DNA of 64,000 nucleotides from Rubrivivax sp. (GTDB lineage Bacteria; Pseudomonadota; Gammaproteobacteria; Burkholderiales; Burkholderiaceae_C), in contig JADCGP010000011.1 in the NCBI GenBank assembly GCA_020248915.1, forward strand, positions 1 to 64,000. Reading direction: 5' to 3'. A program made the translations under genes and the position numbers. A model generated the notes under the pieces. It did no database searches and was not told the origin of the DNA. It saw nothing but the letters and a program-made list of their open reading frames with translations. This document shows positions 9,494 to 18,068 of the stretch, piece by piece (the first letter of the stretch is position 1; every line of letters starts with the position of its first letter).

Positions 9494-9515
9494 CGGACCC
9501 CGTTCGAGGGGTCCG
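9494..9515 (+). terminator. 8-bp perfect hairpin after the TPR lipoprotein gene
   Basis: CGGACCCC (9494-9501) and GGGGTCCG (9508-9515) pair around the loop GTTCGA, 14 bases after the lipoprotein stop. There is no T-run, so it could attenuate readthrough into the PEP-CTERM gene or stabilise the upstream mRNA rather than terminate efficiently. Confidence 0.4.
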
Positions 9516-9604
9516 ACTCCCGCGACCCGGGGAGCGACGCCGGCGTCGATCGTGCCTAACCTGTGGCCACCGGACTCGTCCCCACCACCGCAGGAATGAC
9601 CATC

Positions 9605-10339
9605 ATGCCCAACCGAACACTCGTCCGTGCCGCCTTGGCGGCCGTCCTCGCGAGCGCTGCGCTGTCCGCGCAGGCGCTCACGCTCACGCTCACGGGGTTT
9701 GCGAAGGGGTCCCAGCAGTTGTCCGGTACGATGCCGGACGGCGTCGGACCTGGGACGAAGGCCATCCCCGCCAACGGCGGCGTCGGCGCGTACGTGGGGA
9801 CCCTGTCCGGTCCCGGCGCGCCGACGATCAACCCCTTCTACACCTACTGCGTCGAACTAACCGAGTTCTTCGGCTTCGGCACGACCAACCTGAGCGGCTA
9901 CACGCTGGTCGACGGGCTGACCTACTTCACGAACCAGGCCAAGCCGGCGAGCGCGGCGACGATCGTCCAGAGGCTGGGGCAGTTGTTCACCTACCTGGGC
10001 GGCTCGGGCCTGCCAGCCACGACCGAGCAGTCGGTCGCCCGCCAGATCGCGGTCTGGGAGTCGGTGTACGAGGGCGCGACATTCGGCGAGACGCGGACGG
10101 GCGAGACGAACTCCGGACTGCTCCACTTTGCCACCGCCTCCAACGCGCGCGTCGTGGCCAACAGCCTGCTGGCCTCGGCGGCGGGTGTCACGAACGTGAT
10201 GTACTCGATCCACGTGCTGCAGAAGGCCGGCAGCCAGGACTTCCTGGTCGTGCAGATGATCCCCGAGCCCGGGTCGCTGGCGCTGGCGGGCATCGCGCTG
10301 GTCGGCTTGGCCGGCGTGGCGCGGCGCCGGCGCGTCTGA
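9605..10339 (+). CDS. PEP-CTERM sorting-domain protein with a possible Cys-Gln thioester domain
   Basis: This is a 244-residue exported protein. A Sec signal spans residues 1-24 (cleavage after AQA). The C-terminus has the full PEP-CTERM tripartite signal: IPEPGS (219-224), a hydrophobic helix, and the basic tail RRRR. An exosortase would recognise and process it in the inner membrane. Between them lie YCVEL (Cys82) and RQIAVWESVY (Gln147, Trp151). The spacing and the Q-x-A-x-W pattern resemble the internal thioester (TQxA-type) domains of Gram-positive surface adhesins; this resemblance is an inference. ATG 9605 is preferred because AGGA at 9592-9595 sits 9 nt upstream. The gene is monocistronic with a strong downstream terminator. 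Confidence 0.82.
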   Translation: MPNRTLVRAALAAVLASAALSAQALTLTLTGFAKGSQQLSGTMPDGVGPGTKAIPANGGVGAYVGTLSGPGAPTINPFYTYCVELTEFFGFGTTNLSGYTLVDGLTYFTNQAKPASAATIVQRLGQLFTYLGGSGLPATTEQSVARQIAVWESVYEGATFGETRTGETNSGLLHFATASNARVVANSLLASAAGVTNVMYSIHVLQKAGSQDFLVVQMIPEPGSLALAGIALVGLAGVARRRRV

Positions 10340-10384
10340 GCGCAGGCGAGGGCTTCGTCCGCGGGCTGCGGCCCGGCACGAGAG

Positions 10385-10410
10385 AGGGCACCTTCGGGTG
10401 CCCTTCTGCT
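10385..10410 (+). terminator. strong intrinsic terminator after the PEP-CTERM gene
   Basis: GGGCACC (10386-10392), the tetraloop TTCG, and GGTGCCC (10397-10403) form a stable stem. It is followed by the T-rich TTCTGCTTTCT. The UUCG loop and T-rich tail are classic for rho-independent termination. Confidence 0.85.
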
Positions 10411-10626
10411 TTCTCCGCACAGGCCGGGGATGCCTCGGGCGCGGGATCGGTGCAGCGGCCGCGACCGGCCGCGGCAGCCGGCGCGTGATCGTGCTCGGCG
10501 GCATGGGCACGGCCATGGACTGCTGCCGCAGCCCGACGACAGCGCGCTGCGGCGGCGCTCGCGCGGATCGACGCGCCGCGCCGCTGAGGAGGGCCGGGGC
10601 GTGGGCGCGGCCGCAGCGCGGCGAGC
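10411..10626. other. gene-free GC-rich interval between the terminator and dsbB
   Basis: About 215 bases lie between the terminator and the 3' end of dsbB. Open frames here give only low-complexity Arg/Ala-rich shadows running antisense into dsbB. No promoter, RNA or repeat was recognised. Confidence 0.6.
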
Positions 10627-11115
10627 TCAGCGCCGGCCGCGCAGCAAGGCCGCCACCGCGACCGCGGCGATGACGATGAACAGCGCCAGGCTCCAGGCCT
10701 CGTAGGGCAGGCCGAGCAGCCGCACGGCGGCGTCGGCGCAGCTGGCCCAAGGGGCGAACACCGAGGGCAGCAGCGCGTCGAGGCCGCTGGCGGCGATGAT
10801 GCGGTCGGCCAGCGTCAGCTTGCACGACGTGCTCGACGCGGCCACGAAGTGCTGCCACAGCGCGGCTGCCGCGCCGCCGGTCGCGAGCAGGGCCGTGAGG
10901 GCGGCCAGCGGCCTGCGCAGCGCGGCCACCGCGGCGGCCGGCAGCGCGACCAGCGCGATGACGACGAAGATCATCCGCTGCAACACGCACCAGGCGCAGG
11001 GCAGCATGCCGAACCCATGCTGCGTGACCAGCGCCGCACCGACCGCGGCGAGTGCCGCCAGCGCGATGGCCGCGTGGGGGCGGCCGCCCTCGAGCCAGCG
11101 GGACCAGTGCGTCAC
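10627..11115 (-). CDS. dsbB: disulfide bond formation protein B
   Basis: This 162-residue inner-membrane quinone reductase reoxidises periplasmic DsbA and passes electrons to ubiquinone. Four hydrophobic helices are visible. The first periplasmic loop carries the redox pair Cys40-Ala-Trp-Cys43 (LPCAWCVLQR, the DsbB signature). The second loop holds Cys98 (STSCKL) and Cys126 (WASCAD), the pair that exchanges with DsbA. Length is normal for the family, and start ATG 11115 opens directly before the first helix. It may be co-transcribed with the upstream RidA-family gene, 44 bases away. DsbA is not in this window. Confidence 0.93.
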   Translation of the reverse strand: MTHWSRWLEGGRPHAAIALAALAAVGAALVTQHGFGMLPCAWCVLQRMIFVVIALVALPAAAVAALRRPLAALTALLATGGAAAALWQHFVAASSTSCKLTLADRIIAASGLDALLPSVFAPWASCADAAVRLLGLPYEAWSLALFIVIAAVAVAALLRGRR

Positions 11116-11159
11116 GTGAGCGCTGCCTCTCGCATCATCAGCGCACCCTCAGCGCATCC

Positions 11160-11621
11160 TCAACGCACCTCGGCGACCAGCTCGATCTCGACGCAGGCGC
11201 CGAGCGGGATCTGCGCCACGCCGAAGGCGCTGCGCGCGTGCGCCCCGATCTCGGGCCCGAACACCTGCACCAGCAGCTCGCTGGCGCCGTTGGTGACCAG
11301 GTGATGCTCGGTGAAGTGGGGCGCGCTGTTGACCAGGCTCATCACCTTGACGATGCGTCGCACGCGCTCGAGGTCGCCGCCGGCCGCGGCGGCCAGCGTG
11401 CCCATCAGGTCGATCGCGATGGCGCGGGCCGCGGCCTGGCCTTCGGCGGTGTCCATCGTGACGCCGAGCTGCCCCACCCACGGCTTGCCCTCGCGCTTGG
11501 CGATGTGGCCGGAGACGAAGACCAGGTCGCCGGTGCGCACGAAGGGGACGTAGGCGGCGGCCGGCACACCGACCGGAGGCAGTGCGATGCCGAGTGACTG
11601 CAGGCGGGCGGCGATGCTCAT
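11160..11621 (-). CDS. RidA/YjgF-family protein
   Basis: This 153-residue protein is of the Rid (YjgF/YER057c/UK114) superfamily, whose members hydrolyse reactive enamine/imine intermediates released by PLP enzymes or act in specific degradation pathways. The alternating strand-helix pattern is typical, with FVSGHIA near residue 38 and the C-terminal VAQIPLGACVEIELVAEV. The canonical RidA imine-deaminase arginine lies in an R-x-A-hydrophobic-G-V context. Here HARSAFGVAQIPLGA holds an arginine in a similar context, but the spacing is that of the longer YjgH/Rid7-like proteins, so activity is uncertain. ATG 11621 was chosen; an in-frame GTG at 11630 would add three residues. It is divergent from comEC. 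Confidence 0.83.
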   Translation of the reverse strand: MSIAARLQSLGIALPPVGVPAAAYVPFVRTGDLVFVSGHIAKREGKPWVGQLGVTMDTAEGQAAARAIAIDLMGTLAAAAGGDLERVRRIVKVMSLVNSAPHFTEHHLVTNGASELLVQVFGPEIGAHARSAFGVAQIPLGACVEIELVAEVR

Positions 11622-11724
11622 CGGGGGCACTCTTGAGAGGGTGAAGAACGGCTCGAAGGCCGGGGCGCAGTGATCCTACACTGCGTCGCGCCCGACGCGC
11701 GGCGACGGAGGAGGGGCGGCGGCG

Positions 11725-14283
11725 ATGTCGATGCGGGCCCTGGTCGCACTGCTGGCCGGCTTCGTCGCCGGCACGGCACTGCAGCTGGCGCTGCCGTCGC
11801 TGTGGCCGCGCGCCGTGGTGCTCGTTGCGGGGGCGCTGGCGCTGCTTGCGCTGCTTGCGCTGCTGTGGCGGCTGTGGCGGCTGTGGCGGCTGTGGCCGGC
11901 GGCGCAGGCGGCGCAGGCGGCGCAGGCGGCGCAGGCGGCGCAGGCGGCGCAGGCGGCCGGCGCGGCACGGCCTGCAGCGCCGGCCGGCGCTGCCTGCTCC
12001 CGTCCGGCTGGGCGCGTCGTCGCTGCGCCCGGCGTCGTCGCCACCACCGGGCTGGCACTGGCCGCCGCCGCGCTTGGTTTCGCGCTCGCGCACGAGCGCG
12101 CCGCGCAGCGCCTGGCCGAGGCGCTCGATCCCGCGCTCGAGGGTGTGGACCTGGTCGTCGAGGGCCGGGTGGCCGAACTGCCGCGCGAAGGCCTGGCCGG
12201 CACCCGTTTCGTCTTCGAGGTCGACCGCGCGCTGCAGCGGGGCGCGGAGGTGCGGGTGCCGCCGCGGCTGTCGCTCGGCTGGTTCCGCGGCCCCGACGAC
12301 GATGCCCTCGTGCTCGGCGCCCCCGAGCCGCTGCGCGCCGGCCAGCACTGGCGGTTGCCGGTGCGCCTGAAGCGCCCGCACGGCGGCGCCAACCCGCACG
12401 GCTTCGACCTCGAGCTCTACCTGTTCGAACGCGGCATCGGGGCCACCGGCAGCGTGCGGGCGCGGGCGGCGGTGCCCGCCGTCCGGCTCGGCGCGGACGC
12501 GTGCTGCCGCATCGAGCGCGTGCGGCAGTGGGTGCGCGATGCGATCGAGCGCCGCGTCGGCGACCCGGGTGCCGCCGGTGTGCTCGCTGCATTGGCCATC
12601 GGCGACCAGGCGGCGATCGAGCGCGAGGACTGGGAGCTGTTCCGCATCACCGGCGTCGCCCACCTGATGAGCATCTCCGGCCTGCACGTGACGATGCTCG
12701 CGTGGGCGGCCGGCGCGCTCGTGGGCGCGGCGTGGCGCCGCAGCGCGCGGCTGGCGCTCGCTCTGCCGGCGCCGGCAGCGGCGCGCTGGGGCGGGCTGGC
12801 GGCGGCGCTCGGCTACGCGTTGGTGGCCGGGTGGGGGGTGCCGGCGCAGCGCACGGTGTGGATGCTGGCGGCGCTGGTGGCGCTGCGCACGCTCGGCCTG
12901 CGCTGGCCGCTGCACCTGGCCTTGCTGGCGGCGGCGGCGCTGGTCGTCGCGCTGGACCCCTGGGCCTTGCTGGCGCCGGGCTTCTGGCTGAGCTTCGTGG
13001 CGGTTGCGCTGCTGGCGGCCGGCGAGCCCGACCGGCCGCCTGCGGCGGCGGGCGCCGCCGCCCGGCTCGGTGCCGCGGTGGCTGGCGGCCTGCGGACCCA
13101 GGCGGTCGCCACCGTCGGCCTCGCGCCGCTGTCGCTGCTGTTCTTCCAGCAGTTGTCGCTGGTGGGGTTCGCCGCCAACCTGATCGCGATCCCGCTGGTC
13201 ACGCTCGTCGTCACACCGCTGGCGCTGGCCGGCGTGCTGCTCGCTCCGCTGTGGAGCCTGGCGGCGGCCGTGCTGGCAGCGCTGCGTGCCGTGCTCGAAC
13301 TGCTGGCGCTGCCTTCGCTGGCGGTCTGGCACGCGGCCGCGGCCACTCCTGCGGCGGCGGCGTGCGGCCTGCTCGGCGGGGTGCTGGCCGTGCTTCCGCT
13401 GCCCTGGCGGCTGCGGCTGCTGTCGTTGCCGCTGCTGCTGCCGCTGGCGCTGCCGCCGGTCGAGCGGCCGCCGCCGGGCCGCTTCGAGCTGGTGGCCGCC
13501 GACATCGGGCAGGGCACCGCCGTGCTGGTGCGCACCGCCTCGCGGCTGCTGCTCTACGACACCGGTCCTCGCTACGGCGCCGACACCGACGCCGGCCAGC
13601 GCGTGCTGCTGCCGCTGCTGCGCGCACGCGGCGAGCGCGCGCTCGACCTGCTGGTGCTGAGCCACGGCGACACCGACCACGTCGGCGGCGCGGCCACGCT
13701 GCTGGCCGCGCTGCCCGTGCGCCGGATGGCCAGCTCGCTCGACGAAGGGCACCCGCTGCGGGCAGGCGGCGTGCCGCACGAGCGCTGCCTCGCCGGCGGT
13801 CGCTGGCAGTGGGACGGCGTGGACTTCGCCTGGCTGCACCCGACCCCGGCCGACTTCGCGCCCGGCGCGCGGCCCAACGCGCTCAGCTGCGTGCTGCGCG
13901 TGTCCGTCCCCGGGCGCAGCGTGCTGCTGACCGGCGACATCGAGGCGCCGCAGGAGGGCGCGCTGCGCGCCCGCGAAGGCCCGTCCCTGGCCGCCGACGT
14001 GCTGCTGGTGCCGCACCACGGCAGCCTCACCTCGTCCACGGCAGGCTTCCTCGACGCGGTGGCGCCGCAGGTGGCGCTGGTGCAGGCGGGCTACCGCAGC
14101 CGCTACGGCCACCCGGCGGCGGCGGTGCTCCGCCGGCACGCCGAGCGCGGCATCGCCGTGGTGCGCAGCGACCGCTGCGGCGCCTTCACGCTGGGCGCCG
14201 ACGGCAGCACCCGCTGCGAGCGCGGGGCGGCCCGGCGTTACTGGCATCATCCGGACGGAGAGGCGGCACCGGGCCTGCGCTGA
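11725..14283 (+). CDS. comEC: ComEC/Rec2-family DNA internalisation protein
   Basis: This 852-residue inner-membrane channel protein imports single-stranded DNA during natural transformation. The order of domains is as expected. A hydrophobic N-terminal DUF4131 region comes first. Next is the Competence domain, with LAIGDQA and FRITGVAHLMSISGLHV around residues 290-325. Then come several membrane helices and a C-terminal metallo-beta-lactamase-like domain with HGDTDHVGG, LTGDIE and VPHHGS. The N-terminal region contains a stretch encoded by tandem 9-bp repeats (see separate entry). GGAGGAGGGG directly upstream supports ATG 11725. It is divergent from the RidA-family gene. Other competence genes are not nearby, as is usual for comEC in betaproteobacteria. 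Confidence 0.92.
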   Translation: MSMRALVALLAGFVAGTALQLALPSLWPRAVVLVAGALALLALLALLWRLWRLWRLWPAAQAAQAAQAAQAAQAAQAAGAARPAAPAGAACSRPAGRVVAAPGVVATTGLALAAAALGFALAHERAAQRLAEALDPALEGVDLVVEGRVAELPREGLAGTRFVFEVDRALQRGAEVRVPPRLSLGWFRGPDDDALVLGAPEPLRAGQHWRLPVRLKRPHGGANPHGFDLELYLFERGIGATGSVRARAAVPAVRLGADACCRIERVRQWVRDAIERRVGDPGAAGVLAALAIGDQAAIEREDWELFRITGVAHLMSISGLHVTMLAWAAGALVGAAWRRSARLALALPAPAAARWGGLAAALGYALVAGWGVPAQRTVWMLAALVALRTLGLRWPLHLALLAAAALVVALDPWALLAPGFWLSFVAVALLAAGEPDRPPAAAGAAARLGAAVAGGLRTQAVATVGLAPLSLLFFQQLSLVGFAANLIAIPLVTLVVTPLALAGVLLAPLWSLAAAVLAALRAVLELLALPSLAVWHAAAATPAAAACGLLGGVLAVLPLPWRLRLLSLPLLLPLALPPVERPPPGRFELVAADIGQGTAVLVRTASRLLLYDTGPRYGADTDAGQRVLLPLLRARGERALDLLVLSHGDTDHVGGAATLLAALPVRRMASSLDEGHPLRAGGVPHERCLAGGRWQWDGVDFAWLHPTPADFAPGARPNALSCVLRVSVPGRSVLLTGDIEAPQEGALRAREGPSLAADVLLVPHHGSLTSSTAGFLDAVAPQVALVQAGYRSRYGHPAAAVLRRHAERGIAVVRSDRCGAFTLGADGSTRCERGAARRYWHHPDGEAAPGLR
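11863..11955 (+). repeat. two adjacent arrays of in-frame 9-bp tandem repeats within comEC
   Basis: Four copies of CTGTGGCGG (11863-11898, last copy with a change) encode repeated Leu-Trp-Arg. Six perfect copies of GCGCAGGCG (11902-11955) encode repeated Ala-Gln-Ala. A shorter run of GCGCTGCTT lies just upstream. Because the unit is a multiple of three, copy-number change would lengthen or shorten the protein without a frameshift. Confidence 0.9.
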
Positions 14284-14365
14284 CGGCGCGGTGGCCGCAG
14301 CCGTGGCCCGGAGCTTGCATGCCTCCCGTGCCGGCCGGCACGCCCGCCGCGCAGGAGCCCGTCCC

Positions 14366-17300
14366 TTGTCGATCCACGTCGCGCTGAACCACGTCACCCA
14401 CTACCGCTACGACCGGCGGGTGGCGCTGTCGCCGCAGGTCGTGCGGCTGCGCCCGGCGCCGCACTGCCGCACCCCGATCCTGTCGTACTCGCTGCGCGTG
14501 GAGCCTGCCGACCACTTCGTCAACTGGCAGCAGGACCCGTTCGCCAACCACCTGGCGCGGCTGGTGTTCCCGGAGAAGACGCGCGAGTTCAAGGTCACGG
14601 TCGACCTGGTCGCGCAGATGTCGGTCTACAACCCGTTCGACTTCTTCCTCGAGCCCCACGCCGAGGAGTTTCCGTTCGCGTACGGCGCGGAGCTGGCGCA
14701 CGACCTCGCGCCCTACCTCGCCCGGATCCCGGCCACGCCGCGCTTCGCGGCGCTGCTGGCGAGCATCGACCGCAGTCCGCGCCGCACGATCGACTTCCTC
14801 GTCGCGCTGAACCAGCGCCTGCAGCGCGAGATCGGCTACCTGATCCGCATGGAGCCCGGCGTGCAGGCGCCGGAGACGACGCTCGAGAAGGCGAGCGGCT
14901 CCTGCCGCGACACCGGCTGGCTGCTGGTGCAGCTGCTGCGCCACCTGGGCCTGGCCGCGCGCTTCGTCTCGGGCTATCTCATCCAGCTCAAGCCCGACGT
15001 CAGGGCGCTCGACGGCCCGGGCGGCGCCGAGCACGACTTCACCGACCTGCACGCCTGGTGCGAGGTCTACCTGCCTGGCGCGGGATGGATCGGCCTGGAC
15101 CCGACCTCGGGCCTGCTCGCCGGCGAAGGCCACGTGCCGGTGGCGTGCACGCCCGAGCCGAGCACCGCGGCCCCGGTCAGCGGCGCCGTCGATGAGTGCG
15201 AGGTGGTGTTCTCGCACCACATGCAGGTCACGCGCATCCACGAGAGCCCGCGCGTCACCAAGCCCTACACCGAGGAGCAGTGGCAGCGCATCGTGGCCCT
15301 CGGCGAGGCCGTCGACGCCCGCCTGGCGCAGCAGGACGTGCGACTGACGATGGGCGGCGAGCCGACCTTCGTCGCCGTCGACGACCGCGACGCGGCGGAG
15401 TGGAACACCGACGCGCTCGGCCCCACCAAGCGCGGCCTGGCCACCGACCTCGTGCTGAGGCTGCGTGAGCGCTACGGCGAGGGCGGCTTCCTGCACTTCG
15501 GCCAGGGCAAGTGGTACCCGGGCGAGCAGCTGCCGCGCTGGGCGCTGTCGGTGGTCTGGCGCCGCGACGGGGAGCCGGCCTGGCGCGACCCGTCTTGGTT
15601 CGCCGACGAACGCATGCCGCAGCGCTACACCGCGGCCGACGCGCACGTCTTCGTCACCACCCTGACGCGGCGGCTCGGGCTCGACCCGAAGTACGTGCTG
15701 CCCGGCTACGAGGACACCTGGTACTACCTGTGGCGCGATCGGCGGCTGCCGGTCAACGTCGACCCGTTCGACGCCCGGCTCGACGACGAGCTCGAGCGCG
15801 CGCGGCTGCGCCGCGTGTTCACCGCCGGCCTGTCGGCCACCGTCGGCTACGTGCTGCCGCTCAAGCGCGAGTGGCGCGTCGGCACCGCCGGCCCGCTGTG
15901 GGCCACCGGGCCCTGGTTCGTGCGCGACGAGCGGCTGTACCTGATCCCCGGCGACTCGCCGATGGGCTACCGCCTGCCGCTCGACTCGCTGCCCTGGGCG
16001 GCCAAGGGCGAGCAGCTCTGGCTTGCGCCGACCGACCCGTTCGCGCCGAGGGCGGCCCTGCCGGCAGCGGCCGCGCTGCGGGCGCAGTCACCGGCGGCTG
16101 CGGCCGCCCGCGGCGCGGGCGGGAGTGCTGCAGCCGGACCGCCGGCGGGAGCGGCAGCCGGACTCGGACCGGGCGCCGGTCCGGGGGGCGAGGGCGCTGC
16201 CGTGGGCGCACCTGGCGGGGCCGCAGGTGCGGGCGAGCGGCCGGCGGCCGGCCCGGTCTCGGCCCCTGGTGTCGAGCGCATGGCCACCGAGCAACTGCCC
16301 GAGGTGCCGCACCGCCGCGACCCGCTGGCGCCGCCGGCGCGCTTCGAGTCCGCGGGCGAGGTCACGCGCACCGCGCTGTGCGTCGAGGTGCGCGATCCCC
16401 AGCGCGCCAGCGGCCCGAAGGCCGAGACGCAGCACGGCGGCAGGAGCGGGGTGCTCTACGTCTTCATGCCGCCGCTGCGCTTCGCCGAGGACTACCTCGC
16501 GTTGCTGGCCGCGATCGAGGACACCTGCGCCGCGACCGGCATGAAGGTCGTGCTCGAGGGCTACCCGGCGCCGCGCGACCCGCGCCTGGCGCAACTGTCG
16601 GTGACGCCCGACCCCGGGGTCATCGAGGTCAACATCCATCCGGCCGGCAACTGGGGCGAGCTCGTCGACCACACCGAGTTCCTGTACGAGGCGGCGCGCC
16701 GCAGCCGCCTGTCGGCCGAGAAGTTCATGCTCGACGGCCGCCACACCGGCACCGGTGGCGGCAACCACTTCGTGCTCGGCGGCGCGACGCCGGCCGACAG
16801 CCCCTTCCTGCGCCGGCCCGACCTGCTCGCGAGCCTGCTCACCTACTGGCACAACCACCCGTCGCTGTCGTACCTGTTCTCGGGGCTGTTCATCGGCCCG
16901 ACGAGCCAGCACCCGCGCTTCGACGAGGCCCGCGGCGACCAGGTCTACGAGGTCGAGATCGGCCTGGCGGAGATCGAGCGCCAGATGGCGATCCACCGCC
17001 AGGCCGCCGGGGGCGGCACGGGCGGTGGTGCGGGTGCGGGCGAGGGTGCGGGCTTGGGTGCGGTGCCGCCCTGGCTGGTCGACCGCACGCTGCGCAACCT
17101 GCTGGTCGACGTCACCGGCAACACGCACCGCACCGAGTTCTGCATCGACAAGCTGTACTCGCCCGACGGCCCCACCGGGCGGCTGGGCCTGCTCGAGCTG
17201 CGCGCCTTCGAGATGCCGCCGCACGCGCGGATGAGCCTGGCGCAGCAGCTGCTGCTGCGCGCGCTGGTCGCCTGGTTCTGGCGCGAGCCCTACCGCGGGC

Positions 17301-18016
17301 GCGGTGCGACGCGGCTCACGCGCTGGGACACCGGCCTGCACGACCGCTTCCTGCTGCCGAGCTTCGTGCAGATGGACTTTGCCGACGTCGTCGCCGACCT
17401 GAACGCGGCTGGCTTCCCGTTCGACATCGAGTGGTTCAACGCCCACTTCGGCTTCCGCTTCCCGCTGATCGGCGAGGTCGCGGTGGCCGGGCTGCACCTG
17501 ACGCTGCGCAACGCGCTCGAGCCCTGGCACGTGATGGGCGAGGAGGGCGCCCCCGGCGGCACCGTGCGCTACGTCGACTCGTCGCTCGAGCGGCTGGAGG
17601 TCCGGGTGACGGGCATGAACGGCAACCGGCACGTCGTCGCCGTCAACGGCCGTGCGCTGCCGCTGCAGCCCACCGGCCGCGTCGGCGAGTTCGTCTGCGG
17701 CGTGCGCTACCGGGCCTGGCAGCCGCCCTCGGCGCTGCACCCGACGATCGGCGTGCACGCGCCGCTGACCTTCGACGTCGTCGACCGCTGGCAGCGGCGT
17801 TCGCTCGGCGGCTGCCGCTATCACGTCGCGCACCCGGGCGGACGCAACTACGACACCTTCCCGGTCAACGCCTACGAGGCCGAGAGCCGGCGCCTGGCGC
17901 GCTTCTTCCGCTTCGGGCACACGCCGGGCACGATGGACGTCGAGGCCGCGCCGCCGAGCCTGGAGCTGCCGTTCACGCTCGACCTGCGGCGCGCCCCGGA
18001 GGCGCAGCGCGGATGA
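14366..18016 (+). CDS. transglutaminase-like protein fused to DUF2126
   Basis: This 1216-residue cytoplasmic protein is the first gene of the ATP-grasp/alpha-E/transglutaminase cluster. Residues 1-90 are the transglutaminase N-terminal domain (HVTHYRYDRRVALSPQ). A papain-fold transglutaminase domain follows, with the triad Cys180 (SGSCRDT), His229 (DLHAWCEV) and Asp245 (GLDPTSG). From about residue 315 to the end is the long DUF2126 region (TMGGEPTFV, PAGNWGELVDHTEFLYE, DGRHTGTGGGNHFVLGG). Two Gly/Ala-rich inserts (about residues 573-633 and 885-905) look like flexible linkers. A TTG start at 14366 is chosen, because AGGAG lies 8 nt upstream and MSIHVALNHVTHYRYD is the family N-terminus. The reaction is unproven; peptidase, amidase or crosslinking activity is predicted from the fold. 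Confidence 0.88.
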   Translation: MSIHVALNHVTHYRYDRRVALSPQVVRLRPAPHCRTPILSYSLRVEPADHFVNWQQDPFANHLARLVFPEKTREFKVTVDLVAQMSVYNPFDFFLEPHAEEFPFAYGAELAHDLAPYLARIPATPRFAALLASIDRSPRRTIDFLVALNQRLQREIGYLIRMEPGVQAPETTLEKASGSCRDTGWLLVQLLRHLGLAARFVSGYLIQLKPDVRALDGPGGAEHDFTDLHAWCEVYLPGAGWIGLDPTSGLLAGEGHVPVACTPEPSTAAPVSGAVDECEVVFSHHMQVTRIHESPRVTKPYTEEQWQRIVALGEAVDARLAQQDVRLTMGGEPTFVAVDDRDAAEWNTDALGPTKRGLATDLVLRLRERYGEGGFLHFGQGKWYPGEQLPRWALSVVWRRDGEPAWRDPSWFADERMPQRYTAADAHVFVTTLTRRLGLDPKYVLPGYEDTWYYLWRDRRLPVNVDPFDARLDDELERARLRRVFTAGLSATVGYVLPLKREWRVGTAGPLWATGPWFVRDERLYLIPGDSPMGYRLPLDSLPWAAKGEQLWLAPTDPFAPRAALPAAAALRAQSPAAAAARGAGGSAAAGPPAGAAAGLGPGAGPGGEGAAVGAPGGAAGAGERPAAGPVSAPGVERMATEQLPEVPHRRDPLAPPARFESAGEVTRTALCVEVRDPQRASGPKAETQHGGRSGVLYVFMPPLRFAEDYLALLAAIEDTCAATGMKVVLEGYPAPRDPRLAQLSVTPDPGVIEVNIHPAGNWGELVDHTEFLYEAARRSRLSAEKFMLDGRHTGTGGGNHFVLGGATPADSPFLRRPDLLASLLTYWHNHPSLSYLFSGLFIGPTSQHPRFDEARGDQVYEVEIGLAEIERQMAIHRQAAGGGTGGGAGAGEGAGLGAVPPWLVDRTLRNLLVDVTGNTHRTEFCIDKLYSPDGPTGRLGLLELRAFEMPPHARMSLAQQLLLRALVAWFWREPYRGRGATRLTRWDTGLHDRFLLPSFVQMDFADVVADLNAAGFPFDIEWFNAHFGFRFPLIGEVAVAGLHLTLRNALEPWHVMGEEGAPGGTVRYVDSSLERLEVRVTGMNGNRHVVAVNGRALPLQPTGRVGEFVCGVRYRAWQPPSALHPTIGVHAPLTFDVVDRWQRRSLGGCRYHVAHPGGRNYDTFPVNAYEAESRRLARFFRFGHTPGTMDVEAAPPSLELPFTLDLRRAPEAQRG

Positions 18017-18068
18017 GCCGGCGCGCGCCTTCGCGGCCCGGCGCCGCCCCACCCGCCGAGGAGGCTGC

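Noticed and set aside
10398-10705. Two ~91-residue plus-strand frames before dsbB.
   Set aside because: They run antisense into dsbB, are Arg-rich and have no ribosome binding site.
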